Of a stretch of 51,392 bases of DNA, positions 1 to 7,679 are shown piece after piece. Position numbers and translations under genes: made by a program. Source of the DNA: Acidobacteriota bacterium (lineage in GTDB: Bacteria; Acidobacteriota; Vicinamibacteria; Vicinamibacterales; UBA2999). The notes under the pieces were generated by a model. It saw nothing but the letters and a program-made list of their open reading frames with translations. It did no database searches and had not been told where the DNA came from. Where the stretch lies: NCBI GenBank assembly GCA_016213695.1, contig JACQZV010000034.1:1-51392 (forward strand). The letters are read 5' to 3'. Position 1 is the first letter of the stretch; every line of letters starts with the position of its first letter.

Positions 1-468
1 CTCCTGGCGGCGTTCGAGTCGGCGCTCGAAGAAGTCGGCCCGCCGCTCCGGCCGTACTTCCAGGAAGTCGCCGGGCGCATCCGGCTTGGCGACGATCCAC
101 GCAGCTCCGTGAGCGATCTCCAGAAACACGTTCCGCTCGAAACATTCCGGCTGTTTGCCACGTCGCTGGCGATTCACTGGGAGGTCGGCGGCAGTCTCGC
201 GACCACGCTGTCAACCGTGGGACAGACGGTTCGCGATCGCATCGAGCTGTCCAGGCGCGTTCGCGCCCAGGGCGTCGAATCGCACGCCTCGGTCGCCGTC
301 GTGCTGGCGATTGCGTACATCCTGGCGTTTCTGATGTGGCGCACGAACCCGGATCGGCTCGAGGCGTTTGTCAGCAGCAGCATCGGGACGGTCATCGTCG
401 CCGCCGTCATCACGCTGCAGGCGATTGGGCTCATGTGGATGGCGCGCCTGAATCGAAGCGCCTTTTGA
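1..468 (+). CDS. tadB: TadB-like type II secretion F-domain protein (5' end outside window)
   Basis: The reading frame is open from base 1 and ends at TGA 466-468, so this is the C-terminal part only. The fragment reads as the second half of a T2SSF (GspF/TadB) domain: a soluble helical stretch around 'HWEVGGSLATTLSTVGQTVRDRI', then two hydrophobic segments ('SVAVVLAIAYILAFLMW' and 'SIGTVIVAAVITLQAIGLMW'). TadB is an inner-membrane platform protein of the Tad/Flp pilus machine and works with TadC, which follows 13 bp downstream. The family call rests on the domain pattern and on the tadC and TPR neighbours. Confidence 0.8.
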   Translation, partial: LLAAFESALEEVGPPLRPYFQEVAGRIRLGDDPRSSVSDLQKHVPLETFRLFATSLAIHWEVGGSLATTLSTVGQTVRDRIELSRRVRAQGVESHASVAVVLAIAYILAFLMWRTNPDRLEAFVSSSIGTVIVAAVITLQAIGLMWMARLNRSAF

Positions 469-481
469 CAGCACGAAGGAC

Positions 482-1387
482 ATGCTGAATGCCATCGGGA
501 TGCTGATCGTGGCCGCGGCCCTGGGTCTGGCCTGCGTGACGGGCAGGAGCTGGAGCGTGCGGCGCCGCGCCTTGATTCGCCTCTACGCCATGGACGATCA
601 CCGCGCTGCCGCCCCCGGACCGGCAGGCCGGGACGCCGCTCTCGGGCGGTGGCTGGCCCGCTCGGGCTATCGCCGGCCGAACGCGCAGGCCCTGTTTGTG
701 GCGGCCACCGCCGCCTGCCTGGTCGTCGGCTTCGCGATCAGCCAGGCCTACCGGCAGCTGGTGTTCCGGCCGCTTCTCGATGCGGTGTCGAATGTGCCTG
801 GCAGCGCGGGCGATATGCTCGCGCTGGTGCTGCAGGGCGGTCCGTGGATTCTGTTTGTCCTGGCCGTGTTCGTGCCGACGCTGCTCGTCCGCACGAGGCG
901 CCGATCGCGGGTGCGCGCAATCGAGCAGGACCTGCCGCTGGCGCTGGAGTTATTCGCCACGATGGCGGAAGCCGGGCTCGGATTCGATGCCGCCCTCGCC
1001 AACATCGTGAAGGCGCAGGGCCTCGATCGTCCGCTCGTCACGGAATTTGTCGGCTTTCAGCACGACATGCTCGCGGGCATGCCGCGCGCGCAGGCGCTGC
1101 GCCAGCTCGCGCACCGCGTGGACGTCCCGTCGCTGACCAGCTTCACGTCCGCGCTGATCCAGGCCGAGCACGTGGGCGCGAGCATGGCCGAGACGCTGCA
1201 GCATCAGGCGGTCGACCTTCGCCAGCGCCGGCGCGAGAACGCCCTGCTGCAGGCGCAGGCGCTGCCCGTGAAGCTCGTCTTTCCCCTGGTCGTCTGTTTT
1301 CTTCCGGGCATCTTTGTCTCAACCCTGGCGCCCGTGCTCTTCCAGATGGTGCAGGTCGCCAACAGCGTGGTGCGTTCCGGCCGATGA
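482..1387 (+). CDS. tadC: TadC-like type II secretion F-domain protein
   Basis: A 301-aa membrane protein. It has an N-terminal hydrophobic segment (about residues 1-20), two more around residues 70-90 and 115-140, a cytoplasmic T2SSF domain ('LPLALELFATMAEAGLGFD', 'AEHVGASMAETLQHQAVDL', typical of TadC) and a C-terminal TM pair ('LPVKLVFPLVVCFLPGIF'). It is the partner platform protein of TadB in Flp/Tad pilus assembly. ATG 482 follows 'GAAGGA' closely; ATG 500 is a possible alternative start. It lies between tadB and a TPR lipoprotein, the usual tadBCD order. Confidence 0.88.
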   Translation: MLNAIGMLIVAAALGLACVTGRSWSVRRRALIRLYAMDDHRAAAPGPAGRDAALGRWLARSGYRRPNAQALFVAATAACLVVGFAISQAYRQLVFRPLLDAVSNVPGSAGDMLALVLQGGPWILFVLAVFVPTLLVRTRRRSRVRAIEQDLPLALELFATMAEAGLGFDAALANIVKAQGLDRPLVTEFVGFQHDMLAGMPRAQALRQLAHRVDVPSLTSFTSALIQAEHVGASMAETLQHQAVDLRQRRRENALLQAQALPVKLVFPLVVCFLPGIFVSTLAPVLFQMVQVANSVVRSGR

Positions 1388-1397
1388 AGGCTACCCG

Positions 1398-2108
1398 ATG
1401 ACGTCACAGCGACGATGGCGCGGCGGACTCGCCGCCATACTGATGATGACGAGCGCATGCGCGAGCGCGCCGCTCGTGCGTCAGCAGTGCTACGACCCGG
1501 ACGCACAGCTTGCCAGGCTGATGACGCCGTACGAGGCGCTGCGGACGCAGGGATGCGGCGCCGCGACAGGAGACGGCCGGCCCGGCGAGTGTGACGGGTT
1601 CAAGCAGGAGATCGCACGGCTCGGCGTCGTGTGCCCGGGACACGCGCCGACGCTCATGGCGAATGCGGTCATCGCCTACGACGACCAGCAGCCGGCCGAG
1701 TCGCAGGCGCTGCTCGACATCATCCTGGCGCAGCCCCGGCCCTATCCGGACGCCGCAGCCCTCCGCGCCCGGATCGCCATCGAAGAAGGCAACCTGCCGT
1801 TCGCGCGACGGCTGCTCGAACAGCACATCAGGCTGGTGCCCGATCATGCGGGCCTGCACGAAACCTACGCGGCGGCGTTATACCTCGACGGGCAGCTCCC
1901 GGAGGCCAGAACGGAGCTGACCAAGGCAGGAGCCCTTGGGGCGCCGAGGTGGCGGATTGCGTATCACCTCGGTCTCATCGAGGAAGCATCGGGCCGCGGC
2001 GATGACGCGAGCGCGCTCTATGCGGAAGCGCTGACCGGGAATCCAGGGTGGGCGCCGGCGGAATCCCGCCTCAGGGCGCTGCGCGCAGGACAGAATCCCG
2101 CGCGGTAA
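1398..2108 (+). CDS. TPR lipoprotein of the Tad pilus cluster (TadD-like)
   Basis: 236 aa. ATG 1398 lies 10 bp after the tadC stop and has 'GAAGG' upstream; an in-frame start inside tadC is less likely because it would lose the signal peptide. The N-terminus is 'RGGLAAILMMTSAC', a lipoprotein-like signal with candidate lipid-anchored Cys21. The rest is helical with TPR-like pairs ('AESQALLDIILAQPRPYPDA', 'FARRLLEQHIRLVPDHAGLH', 'GRGDDASALYAEALTGNPGW'). Outer-membrane TPR lipoproteins (TadD) help secretin assembly in Tad systems. Position and architecture fit that role, but sequence alone does not fix it. Confidence 0.7.
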   Translation: MTSQRRWRGGLAAILMMTSACASAPLVRQQCYDPDAQLARLMTPYEALRTQGCGAATGDGRPGECDGFKQEIARLGVVCPGHAPTLMANAVIAYDDQQPAESQALLDIILAQPRPYPDAAALRARIAIEEGNLPFARRLLEQHIRLVPDHAGLHETYAAALYLDGQLPEARTELTKAGALGAPRWRIAYHLGLIEEASGRGDDASALYAEALTGNPGWAPAESRLRALRAGQNPAR

Positions 2109-2122
2109 CGCGGCCGACGGGA

Positions 2123-3325
2123 TCACGTACCCGCGACGGTGATCGTCTTGGACGCCGTGGCCACCTGGCCGCGCGAATTCGTCACCGTCAAGCTGACGGT
2201 GTACGTCCTCTCCTGCGAATAGCGGTGCGTCGGTGTCACTCCGGACGCGGAGCTGCCGTCTCCGAAGTCCCAGGCATAGGTCGCGTCGGTCGCGGTCGAC
2301 GAGGAGGCGTTGAAGTAGACCGTGTCACCGACGTGCGGATCGGTTGGGGAGAACACGAAGCCCGCAGAGCCGGCCGGCAGCGTCGTGGACACCGTGATTT
2401 GACGGGTCGTCGTCGCCGACAGCCCCGCCTCGCTCGTGACGATCAGCCTGACCGTGTAGGTCCCGCCGCGTGTGTAGCGGTGCATCGCCGACGTGCCGGT
2501 GCCCGACGTGCCGTCCCCGAAATCCCACGTATACGTGGCGCCCTGGACGGGCGCGCCCCCGCCCGGCCCGCCGGGTCCGCCCGGAAACCCGCCTCCGGGA
2601 ACCTGGGCGTTGCCGGTGAAGGACACATCCTGGTTCATCGCGGGCATCGTCGGCGAGAACGTGAAGTTTGCGGTGGCCGGCGGCAAGGTGGCCGAGACGT
2701 TGATGGTCCGCGACGACGTCGACGTCGCCTTCGTGTCGCTCGTCACGGTCAAGGTAATCGTGAAGGTGCCGTTGCGCGCGTACCGGTGTGTGGTGGTCAC
2801 GCCGGTGCCGGTCTGGCCGTCTCCGAAATCCCAGACGAACATGCCGTTGCTCACGCTCGACGCGGAGCCGTTGAACGAGACGTCCAGGTTGATGGTCGGA
2901 TTGGTCGGCGAGAAGGTGAAACGCGCGACCGTCGGTCCCGTGCTTGGAAAATCGTCGGCGCTGAACGCGACCGAGGTCGGACTGCCTTTGGTCAGCACGA
3001 CGCTCTTTTCCGACGACAGCGCCCCCGTGCGGGTGTCCCTGGCTGTCAACGTCACTTCGGCCTGCGGCGTGGGAGCCGCGCCATTCACGAAGACGTTCGC
3101 GTTCGACTCCGGAAGCGAGAGCCTGAATGCGCCTGTCTGGCCTGCCGCGACCTCACCGAGGGCATTCCCGTTCGCCAGCGCCTGAATCTGGTTGGCCGTT
3201 CGATTGATGACCAGCACCGGGAAGTCCGATTCGTAGCGGCCGGTACAGCCCGACACGGCGGCCGCGAGCAGAAGGCCGCCGGCAACCAGGCACAGGGGCG
3301 TCAGATGCGCTTTCACGGGACACAT
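2123..3325 (-). CDS. Lipoprotein with three PKD domains
   Basis: 400 aa from ATG 3323-3325, chosen because it gives a clean lipoprotein signal ('LCLVAGGLLLAAAVSGC', Cys27); an upstream in-frame start would add 16 residues without signal character. After an N-terminal domain with carboxypeptidase-regulatory-like features come three PKD repeats. Each has the 'YxWDFGDGxxxxGxxxTHRY' core (MFVWDFGDGQTGTG, TYTWDFGDGTSGTG, TYAWDFGDGSSASG). The second carries a Gly/Pro-rich insertion ('GGGFPGGPGGPGGGAPV'). PKD domains are extracellular beta-sandwiches for adhesion or spacing. It is convergent with the Tad TPR gene and divergent from thiO. No catalytic domain is seen. Confidence 0.85.
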   Translation of the reverse strand: MCPVKAHLTPLCLVAGGLLLAAAVSGCTGRYESDFPVLVINRTANQIQALANGNALGEVAAGQTGAFRLSLPESNANVFVNGAAPTPQAEVTLTARDTRTGALSSEKSVVLTKGSPTSVAFSADDFPSTGPTVARFTFSPTNPTINLDVSFNGSASSVSNGMFVWDFGDGQTGTGVTTTHRYARNGTFTITLTVTSDTKATSTSSRTINVSATLPPATANFTFSPTMPAMNQDVSFTGNAQVPGGGFPGGPGGPGGGAPVQGATYTWDFGDGTSGTGTSAMHRYTRGGTYTVRLIVTSEAGLSATTTRQITVSTTLPAGSAGFVFSPTDPHVGDTVYFNASSSTATDATYAWDFGDGSSASGVTPTHRYSQERTYTVSLTVTNSRGQVATASKTITVAGT

Positions 3326-3427
3326 AATCCTACCCGTTGTCAGAGCGCGATCAGAACACCAAAAAGTCGGCATAATGCCGCGGAATCAGGCGGGCTGCGT
3401 CCAACCGCTGGCAGGTAGGATCTACCT

Positions 3428-4522
3428 ATGCACGTGGTCGTCGTCGGTGCCGGGATCGTGGGGTATGCGGTCGCCTATGAGCTTGCCTCCCGCGGAGCCG
3501 AAGTCACCGTCGTGGACGGGCGCGGAAAGGGGCAGGGAGCGACGCGCGCGTCGGCCGGCGTGCTTGCCCCCCACATCGAGGGCCATGTCGAAGCGCTGCT
3601 GCGGCTCGGCGTGTCCAGTCTCGATCGGTACGACGGCTTCGTCGAGCGCGTCGCGGCCGACGCCAGGCGGCCGATCGAGTATCGGAGGTTGGGCACCCTG
3701 CAGGTGGCGCGAAACGACGCTGAGGCGCGGGAGCTCACGCGGCACGCGGCGGTGCTCGAGAGGCGCGGCGTGCCGCACACGGTGGTTGGCGGCAGCGAGA
3801 TTCGCGGCATCGAGCCGGCGCTGGCACCTCTCGCCGCCGGGCTCCTGACACCGCAGCATGGCTATGTCGGCGTGGCCACGCTCATGGCCGCACTGGCGGA
3901 TGCCGCCGCCGTCCGTGGCGTGTCGCTCTTGACCTCACGGGTTCAAGGCATCAAGCACGACGTCGCCGGACGCATATGGGTCAATACGCTCCGCGAAGCG
4001 CTCGACGCGGAGGCGGTGGTTCTCGCCGCCGGCAGCTGGTCGGGCACTATCCCGATCGTGTCGGCGGCTCCGCCGCCGGTCCACCCCATTCGCGGGCAGC
4101 TCCTGCAACTTCGCTTTCCGGCTCCACCTCTTGCGCACGTCGTCTGGGGCGCCGCCAGCTACCTGGTTCCGTGGGCCGACGGCAGCCTGCTCGCGGGCGC
4201 GACGATGGAAGACGTGGGCTTTGACGAGAGCGTGACGGTGGCCGGCGTTCGCCACCTGATCAGTGGCGCCGAGGAGCTGCTCCCGGCGGTGGCGTCGGCC
4301 GCGCTCCACGAGGCGCGCGCCGGACTGCGACCGAAAACGAGCGACGAGTTGCCGATTATCGGGGCATCATCGACAATGCGCGGCGTGTTTTACGCAACGG
4401 GCCACCATCGCAACGGCGTGCTGCTGGCGCCGCTGACGGCGGCCGCGATCGCGAATCTGGTCCTCGAGGGACGGGAGTGCGAGGAGCTGGCGCTCACGCG
4501 TCCGTCCCGGTTCGGTCTGTAA
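3428..4522 (+). CDS. thiO: FAD-dependent glycine oxidase ThiO-like
   Basis: 364 aa, DAO-type flavoprotein. The N-terminal dinucleotide motif 'VVVVGAGIVGYAVAYELASR' binds FAD. Further DAO features are 'GATRASAGVLAPH', 'IRGQLLQLR' and the C-terminal 'GLRPKTSDELPIIGAS...ATGHHRNGVLLAP'. ThiO oxidises glycine to the imine used to build the thiazole of thiamine; other D-amino-acid oxidases share the fold. No other thiamine gene is in the window, so the substrate is inferred from the family. ATG 3428 is preceded by 'AGGTAGGA'. Confidence 0.85.
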   Translation: MHVVVVGAGIVGYAVAYELASRGAEVTVVDGRGKGQGATRASAGVLAPHIEGHVEALLRLGVSSLDRYDGFVERVAADARRPIEYRRLGTLQVARNDAEARELTRHAAVLERRGVPHTVVGGSEIRGIEPALAPLAAGLLTPQHGYVGVATLMAALADAAAVRGVSLLTSRVQGIKHDVAGRIWVNTLREALDAEAVVLAAGSWSGTIPIVSAAPPPVHPIRGQLLQLRFPAPPLAHVVWGAASYLVPWADGSLLAGATMEDVGFDESVTVAGVRHLISGAEELLPAVASAALHEARAGLRPKTSDELPIIGASSTMRGVFYATGHHRNGVLLAPLTAAAIANLVLEGRECEELALTRPSRFGL

Positions 4523-4539
4523 GGTAGCTGGGTGGCTGA

Positions 4540-5010
4540 GTGCGACTGAAGAAGTACTACTCGTCCCGGGAGGTGGCCGGCCTCACCGGCCTCACGGCCC
4601 GGCAGCTTCAGTGGTGGGACGCCCGGCGCCTGTTCAAGTCAGCCGTCGCCTCGCATCGGACCGAAGCGGGCGGGTTCACCGAGCGCCGCTACACGCCGCT
4701 CGACGTCCTGGAGCTGCAGGTGCTCGCCGATCTGCGCCGGCGCGGGTTCTCCATTCCGCGCCTCCGGCGCCTGCTGGCCAGCCTGCGCGAGGTGTTCGGG
4801 ATCCGGTTGTACGAAGCCATCGGCGACGGCGGGCCGCTGGCGCTCTTCATCGGCGGGGACCAGCTGTACGGCCGCACCGGGGACGGACGCCTCTACAACA
4901 TGGATCAGCCGACGCAGCCGCTGTTGATGGTCGGGGAGGAAGTGGCGATCCGGCCGCTGATTGTTCGCGAGCGCAAGCGGCGGACGCGGTCGATCGTGCG
5001 GAAACCGTGA
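4540..5010 (+). CDS. MerR-family transcriptional regulator
   Basis: 156 aa from a GTG start 17 bp after thiO. The N-terminal MerR-type winged helix is clear: 'YYSSREVAGLTGLTARQLQWWD' (recognition helix ending in Q-W-W instead of the common R-Y-Y/W), then wing 'ERRYTPLDVLELQVLADLRRRGFSIPRLRRLL'. The C-terminal 70 residues have no metal-binding cysteines, so a metal sensor is unlikely. Co-directional with thiO, so possibly co-transcribed. The ligand is unknown. Confidence 0.85.
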   Translation: MRLKKYYSSREVAGLTGLTARQLQWWDARRLFKSAVASHRTEAGGFTERRYTPLDVLELQVLADLRRRGFSIPRLRRLLASLREVFGIRLYEAIGDGGPLALFIGGDQLYGRTGDGRLYNMDQPTQPLLMVGEEVAIRPLIVRERKRRTRSIVRKP

Positions 5011-5012
5011 TC

Positions 5013-5036
5013 ACGAGCCACGGAGCCACGGAGACG
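5013..5036 (+). repeat. Dispersed CACGGAG repeat, copy 1
   Basis: 'ACGAGCCACGGAGCCACGGAG' type sequence just after the MerR stop, between convergent genes. It is one of eight loci in the window with tandem CACGGAG/CACAGAG words. Confidence 0.7.
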
Positions 5037-5051
5037 GGTCTGATTCCGGTG

Positions 5052-5366
5052 CTACCGGATCGGAAAAACCTTCTCGAGATCGTCGCCGGGGCGGGGGATG
5101 ACGTGCACGCCGACGAGCTCGCCGACGCGCCGGGCGGCCGCGGCGCCGGCGTCGGTCGCCGCCTTCACCGAGCCGACGTCGCCGCGGACGAGCGCGGTGA
5201 CGAGTCCGGCATCCACCTTCTGCCAGCTCACGAGGACGACGTTGGCCGTCTTGAGCATCGCGTCGGCCGCTTCGATCAGGCCGACCAGCCCGCGCGTCTC
5301 GATCATGCCGAGCGCGTCGCCGAGTTCCTCGCCGGTCCGCGTGTCCCGCGATTTTGGAGCCGCCAT
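5052..5366 (-). CDS. Single-domain bacterial microcompartment shell protein (BMC-H)
   Basis: 104 aa. The core '[20 protein letters not shown]' followed by '[20 protein letters not shown]' and '[15 protein letters not shown]' is the classic BMC-H (CcmK/EutM/PduA) signature. Such proteins form hexamers that tile microcompartment shells. Residues 1-15 are a short polar extension and the tail '[16 protein letters not shown]' is also family-typical. ATG is at 5364-5366, 12 bp after the dinB-family stop on the same strand. No BMC-P, BMC-T or encapsulated enzyme lies in the window, so it is a satellite shell gene here or part of a scattered locus. Confidence 0.93.
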   Translation of the reverse strand: MAAPKSRDTRTGEELGDALGMIETRGLVGLIEAADAMLKTANVVLVSWQKVDAGLVTALVRGDVGSVKAATDAGAAAARRVGELVGVHVIPRPGDDLEKVFPIR

Positions 5367-5378
5367 GCGGGGTCTATC

Positions 5379-5903
5379 CTACCAGCCTTCGCGCCGCCGC
5401 AGTTCGGTAATGTGCGCCACGTGGTGGCGGCCATGCCAGGCATACATCTGGAGATGGGCGTCGAGGGTGGCCGGGCCGATTTCGGGATGATGGAAGACGC
5501 GCGCGAACTGGCCGGGCGTGAGCGCCCGCCACAGGTCGGTCCAGCGCGCGTGCAGGCCGTCCAGGATCGCGAGCGACACGTCAATCGGCAGCCGGCTGTC
5601 CGGCAGGAAGGCCCACAGGTCCTGCTCGTAGGGCTTGATCGTCGGTGCGTCTTCGGTGAGGCCCAGTTTCGTGCGGATGTAGGCGTTCAGATGGCTGTCG
5701 GCGACGTGGTGCACCAGTTGACGGACGGTCCACCCGCCCGGACGGTACGGCGTGTCGAGCCGCGCGTCGGAGAGCCCGGCAGCCGCCAGCCGCATCCGCC
5801 CGGGCAGCTCAGCGACGGCCGCGATCGCCGGCGCGCGCATGGCTTCGGTGACCGGCGCCGCGTAATCGAAGCGGCCGACCGGATAACGCAGGTCGGCGGT
5901 CAC
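5379..5903 (-). CDS. DinB/YfiT-like putative metal-dependent hydrolase or bacillithiol transferase
   Basis: 174 aa. The start is GTG 5901-5903, which overlaps the stop of the upstream gene (GTGA), indicating translational coupling; a longer frame extends upstream but only as a shadow of that gene. The DinB four-helix bundle carries the expected three His: 'VRQLVHHVADSHLNAY' and 'HLQMYAWHGRHHVAHI'. The N-terminal 'YPVGRFDYAAPVTEAMRAPAI' resembles YfiT-type proteins. Such enzymes act on thiol cofactors or are of unknown substrate. Confidence 0.85.
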   Translation of the reverse strand: MTADLRYPVGRFDYAAPVTEAMRAPAIAAVAELPGRMRLAAAGLSDARLDTPYRPGGWTVRQLVHHVADSHLNAYIRTKLGLTEDAPTIKPYEQDLWAFLPDSRLPIDVSLAILDGLHARWTDLWRALTPGQFARVFHHPEIGPATLDAHLQMYAWHGRHHVAHITELRRREGW

Positions 5904-7654
5904 CGTTCGACGATCTTGAGATTCACCGTCGCCGACTCGCCCGCGCCGAGCCGGAACCGCGTGCCGCTGTCCTTGATCGACGCGAGAAATTCCGGATCGT
6001 TGCCTTCGCCCTGCTCGAGATAATCGACCGCGACGGCCAGATACCCGGCGCCCGGTGGCAGCGCGCGAATCTTGAACAGCCCGTCCTGATCCGGGCGCGC
6101 GGTCCTGAGGTACCGCGACGGCGCCGCCCACTTCGTCTCCTCGTCCGGGAAGACGACCACGGTGAACTCGCGCGTCGGTTTGCCGTCGCGACCGGTCACC
6201 GTGCCGGCCACCTGCGTGACGCGATCGGTCACGACGATCTGCACGTCGGTCAGCTGCTCGTTCGGACCGAAGTCAATCGGCGTGTCGGTCACGTCCGTGC
6301 CACCGGCAAAGACGCCGTCCAGCATCCAGTCCGCCGGCAGGCCGTTGATGCGAATCATGCGCCGGCCGAACAGGTTCGTCAGTGTAAACGTGCCGTCGCT
6401 TTCGACGCGCGCCGGCCGCGCGCCGCCGCCGGGGCCGACGCCTCGCTCCGGCGATACCGGTTGCGCGACGATCTGCAGGTCCGACGCCTGAATCTTGCCG
6501 GTGCTCCCCTGGGTCGCGCCGACGATGCCTGAGAGCGTCGCGCCCCGGCTGGTGACGAGCGTGATGCCCGCCAGATCCTCGCCGGCGACCGCGACCGGGA
6601 TCGATCCCATCTCGATCTCCGCCGCGCCGCCAGCCCCGCCGCCGGGTCCGCCGAACGGGCCGGGGCCTCCGCTGGTGGCCGTCAGGTTGTAGGAACCCGG
6701 CGCCACGTTGGTCAGCAGGAATGACCCGTCGGGCCGGATGCGGTTGCCGGCGCCGAACATCACCGGGCCCGGTCCGAGCCCCTCGGCGCCCACGAGCACG
6801 ACCATCCCGCCCGCGAGGGGAGCGCCCATGGAATTGACCACGCTTCCCGCGACACGGGCCGTTCGCACCGGCATGAGCGCGAACGTGATGCTGGCTTCCT
6901 GTGAGACGGCCAGCGGAATCACCTGCGCTTCGGTCACACTGCCGGTGCCGGGATAGTAGGTCGGCGCGTATCCGCCACCGTCCTCCGATACGTCGAACGG
7001 GAGCGCACGGAGAATGGCGCTGACGTAGTAGTCGCCCGGCATCAGCCCGTACAGGCGGAACGCGCCGGTGTCGTCGCTCTGCGCCGTCACGCCCACCGGC
7101 GAGAGCCGCCGCGATCCCTGGACGAGCTGATACCGCATGGCCTGCACGCGGGCGCCCGCCACCGGATCCCCGAACTCATCGAAGACACGACCCGTGATGG
7201 CCGCGCCGCGCGGCAGCGAGAGGTTGATCCGGTCGACGAGCTGTCCGTCGGCCACCTCGATCGGCCGCCCGGCTTCGAGCGCCCGTCGCTGGCCGAAGCG
7301 CATCGTCACGTACCCGGCCTTCGACGCCGACAGCTCCCAGCGGCCCGCCGGCAGATCCCGGAACTCGAAGGTCCCCTGCGCGTCGGTCGTCACGAGCCGT
7401 GTGTCGGAGCCCGAAACCGCGCGCACCTGCGCGCGGCGGATGGCGGTGCCGGTGTCGGCCGTCATGATGCGGCCGCGGATGACGGAGGTGCCGGCGGGAC
7501 GATCGCGCACGTCGCGCACCGGCCCGCGGCCGGCGCCGCCGCCCCGGCCACCCTGCGGAATCGCGGCGCCGCCCTGGCGCCCGTCCTGAGCGGCGACACC
7601 CATCGGATGGGCACATACGAGCAGGAGAAGTGCCACCGTCAGCAGGCGTTTCAT
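5900..7654 (-). CDS. Secreted carboxypeptidase-regulatory-like repeat protein
   Basis: 584 aa from ATG 7652-7654, chosen because it gives a signal peptide ('MKRLLTVALLLLVCAHPMG', cleavage near VAA-Q). A Gly/Arg-rich linker follows, then several CarboxypepD_reg-like beta-sandwich repeats with the motifs 'GTFEFRDLPAGRWELSASKA', 'GAFRLYGLMPGDYYVSAIL', 'GSFLLTNVAPGSYNLTATS' and 'GLFKIRALPPGAGYLAVAV'. These are common in Acidobacteriota secreted or cell-surface proteins. No peptidase catalytic domain is present, so an adhesive or scaffold role is likelier than catalysis. It is 25 bp downstream of the first PYROXD2-like gene and coupled to the DinB gene. Confidence 0.82.
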   Translation of the reverse strand: MKRLLTVALLLLVCAHPMGVAAQDGRQGGAAIPQGGRGGGAGRGPVRDVRDRPAGTSVIRGRIMTADTGTAIRRAQVRAVSGSDTRLVTTDAQGTFEFRDLPAGRWELSASKAGYVTMRFGQRRALEAGRPIEVADGQLVDRINLSLPRGAAITGRVFDEFGDPVAGARVQAMRYQLVQGSRRLSPVGVTAQSDDTGAFRLYGLMPGDYYVSAILRALPFDVSEDGGGYAPTYYPGTGSVTEAQVIPLAVSQEASITFALMPVRTARVAGSVVNSMGAPLAGGMVVLVGAEGLGPGPVMFGAGNRIRPDGSFLLTNVAPGSYNLTATSGGPGPFGGPGGGAGGAAEIEMGSIPVAVAGEDLAGITLVTSRGATLSGIVGATQGSTGKIQASDLQIVAQPVSPERGVGPGGGARPARVESDGTFTLTNLFGRRMIRINGLPADWMLDGVFAGGTDVTDTPIDFGPNEQLTDVQIVVTDRVTQVAGTVTGRDGKPTREFTVVVFPDEETKWAAPSRYLRTARPDQDGLFKIRALPPGAGYLAVAVDYLEQGEGNDPEFLASIKDSGTRFRLGAGESATVNLKIVER

Positions 7655-7679
7655 GATGAAGCCCGAAAGTTCACTGTTC

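Noticed and set aside
5052..5903. Microcompartment operon with DinB as cargo
   Set aside because: No encapsulation peptide is visible on the DinB protein and no other shell genes exist here.
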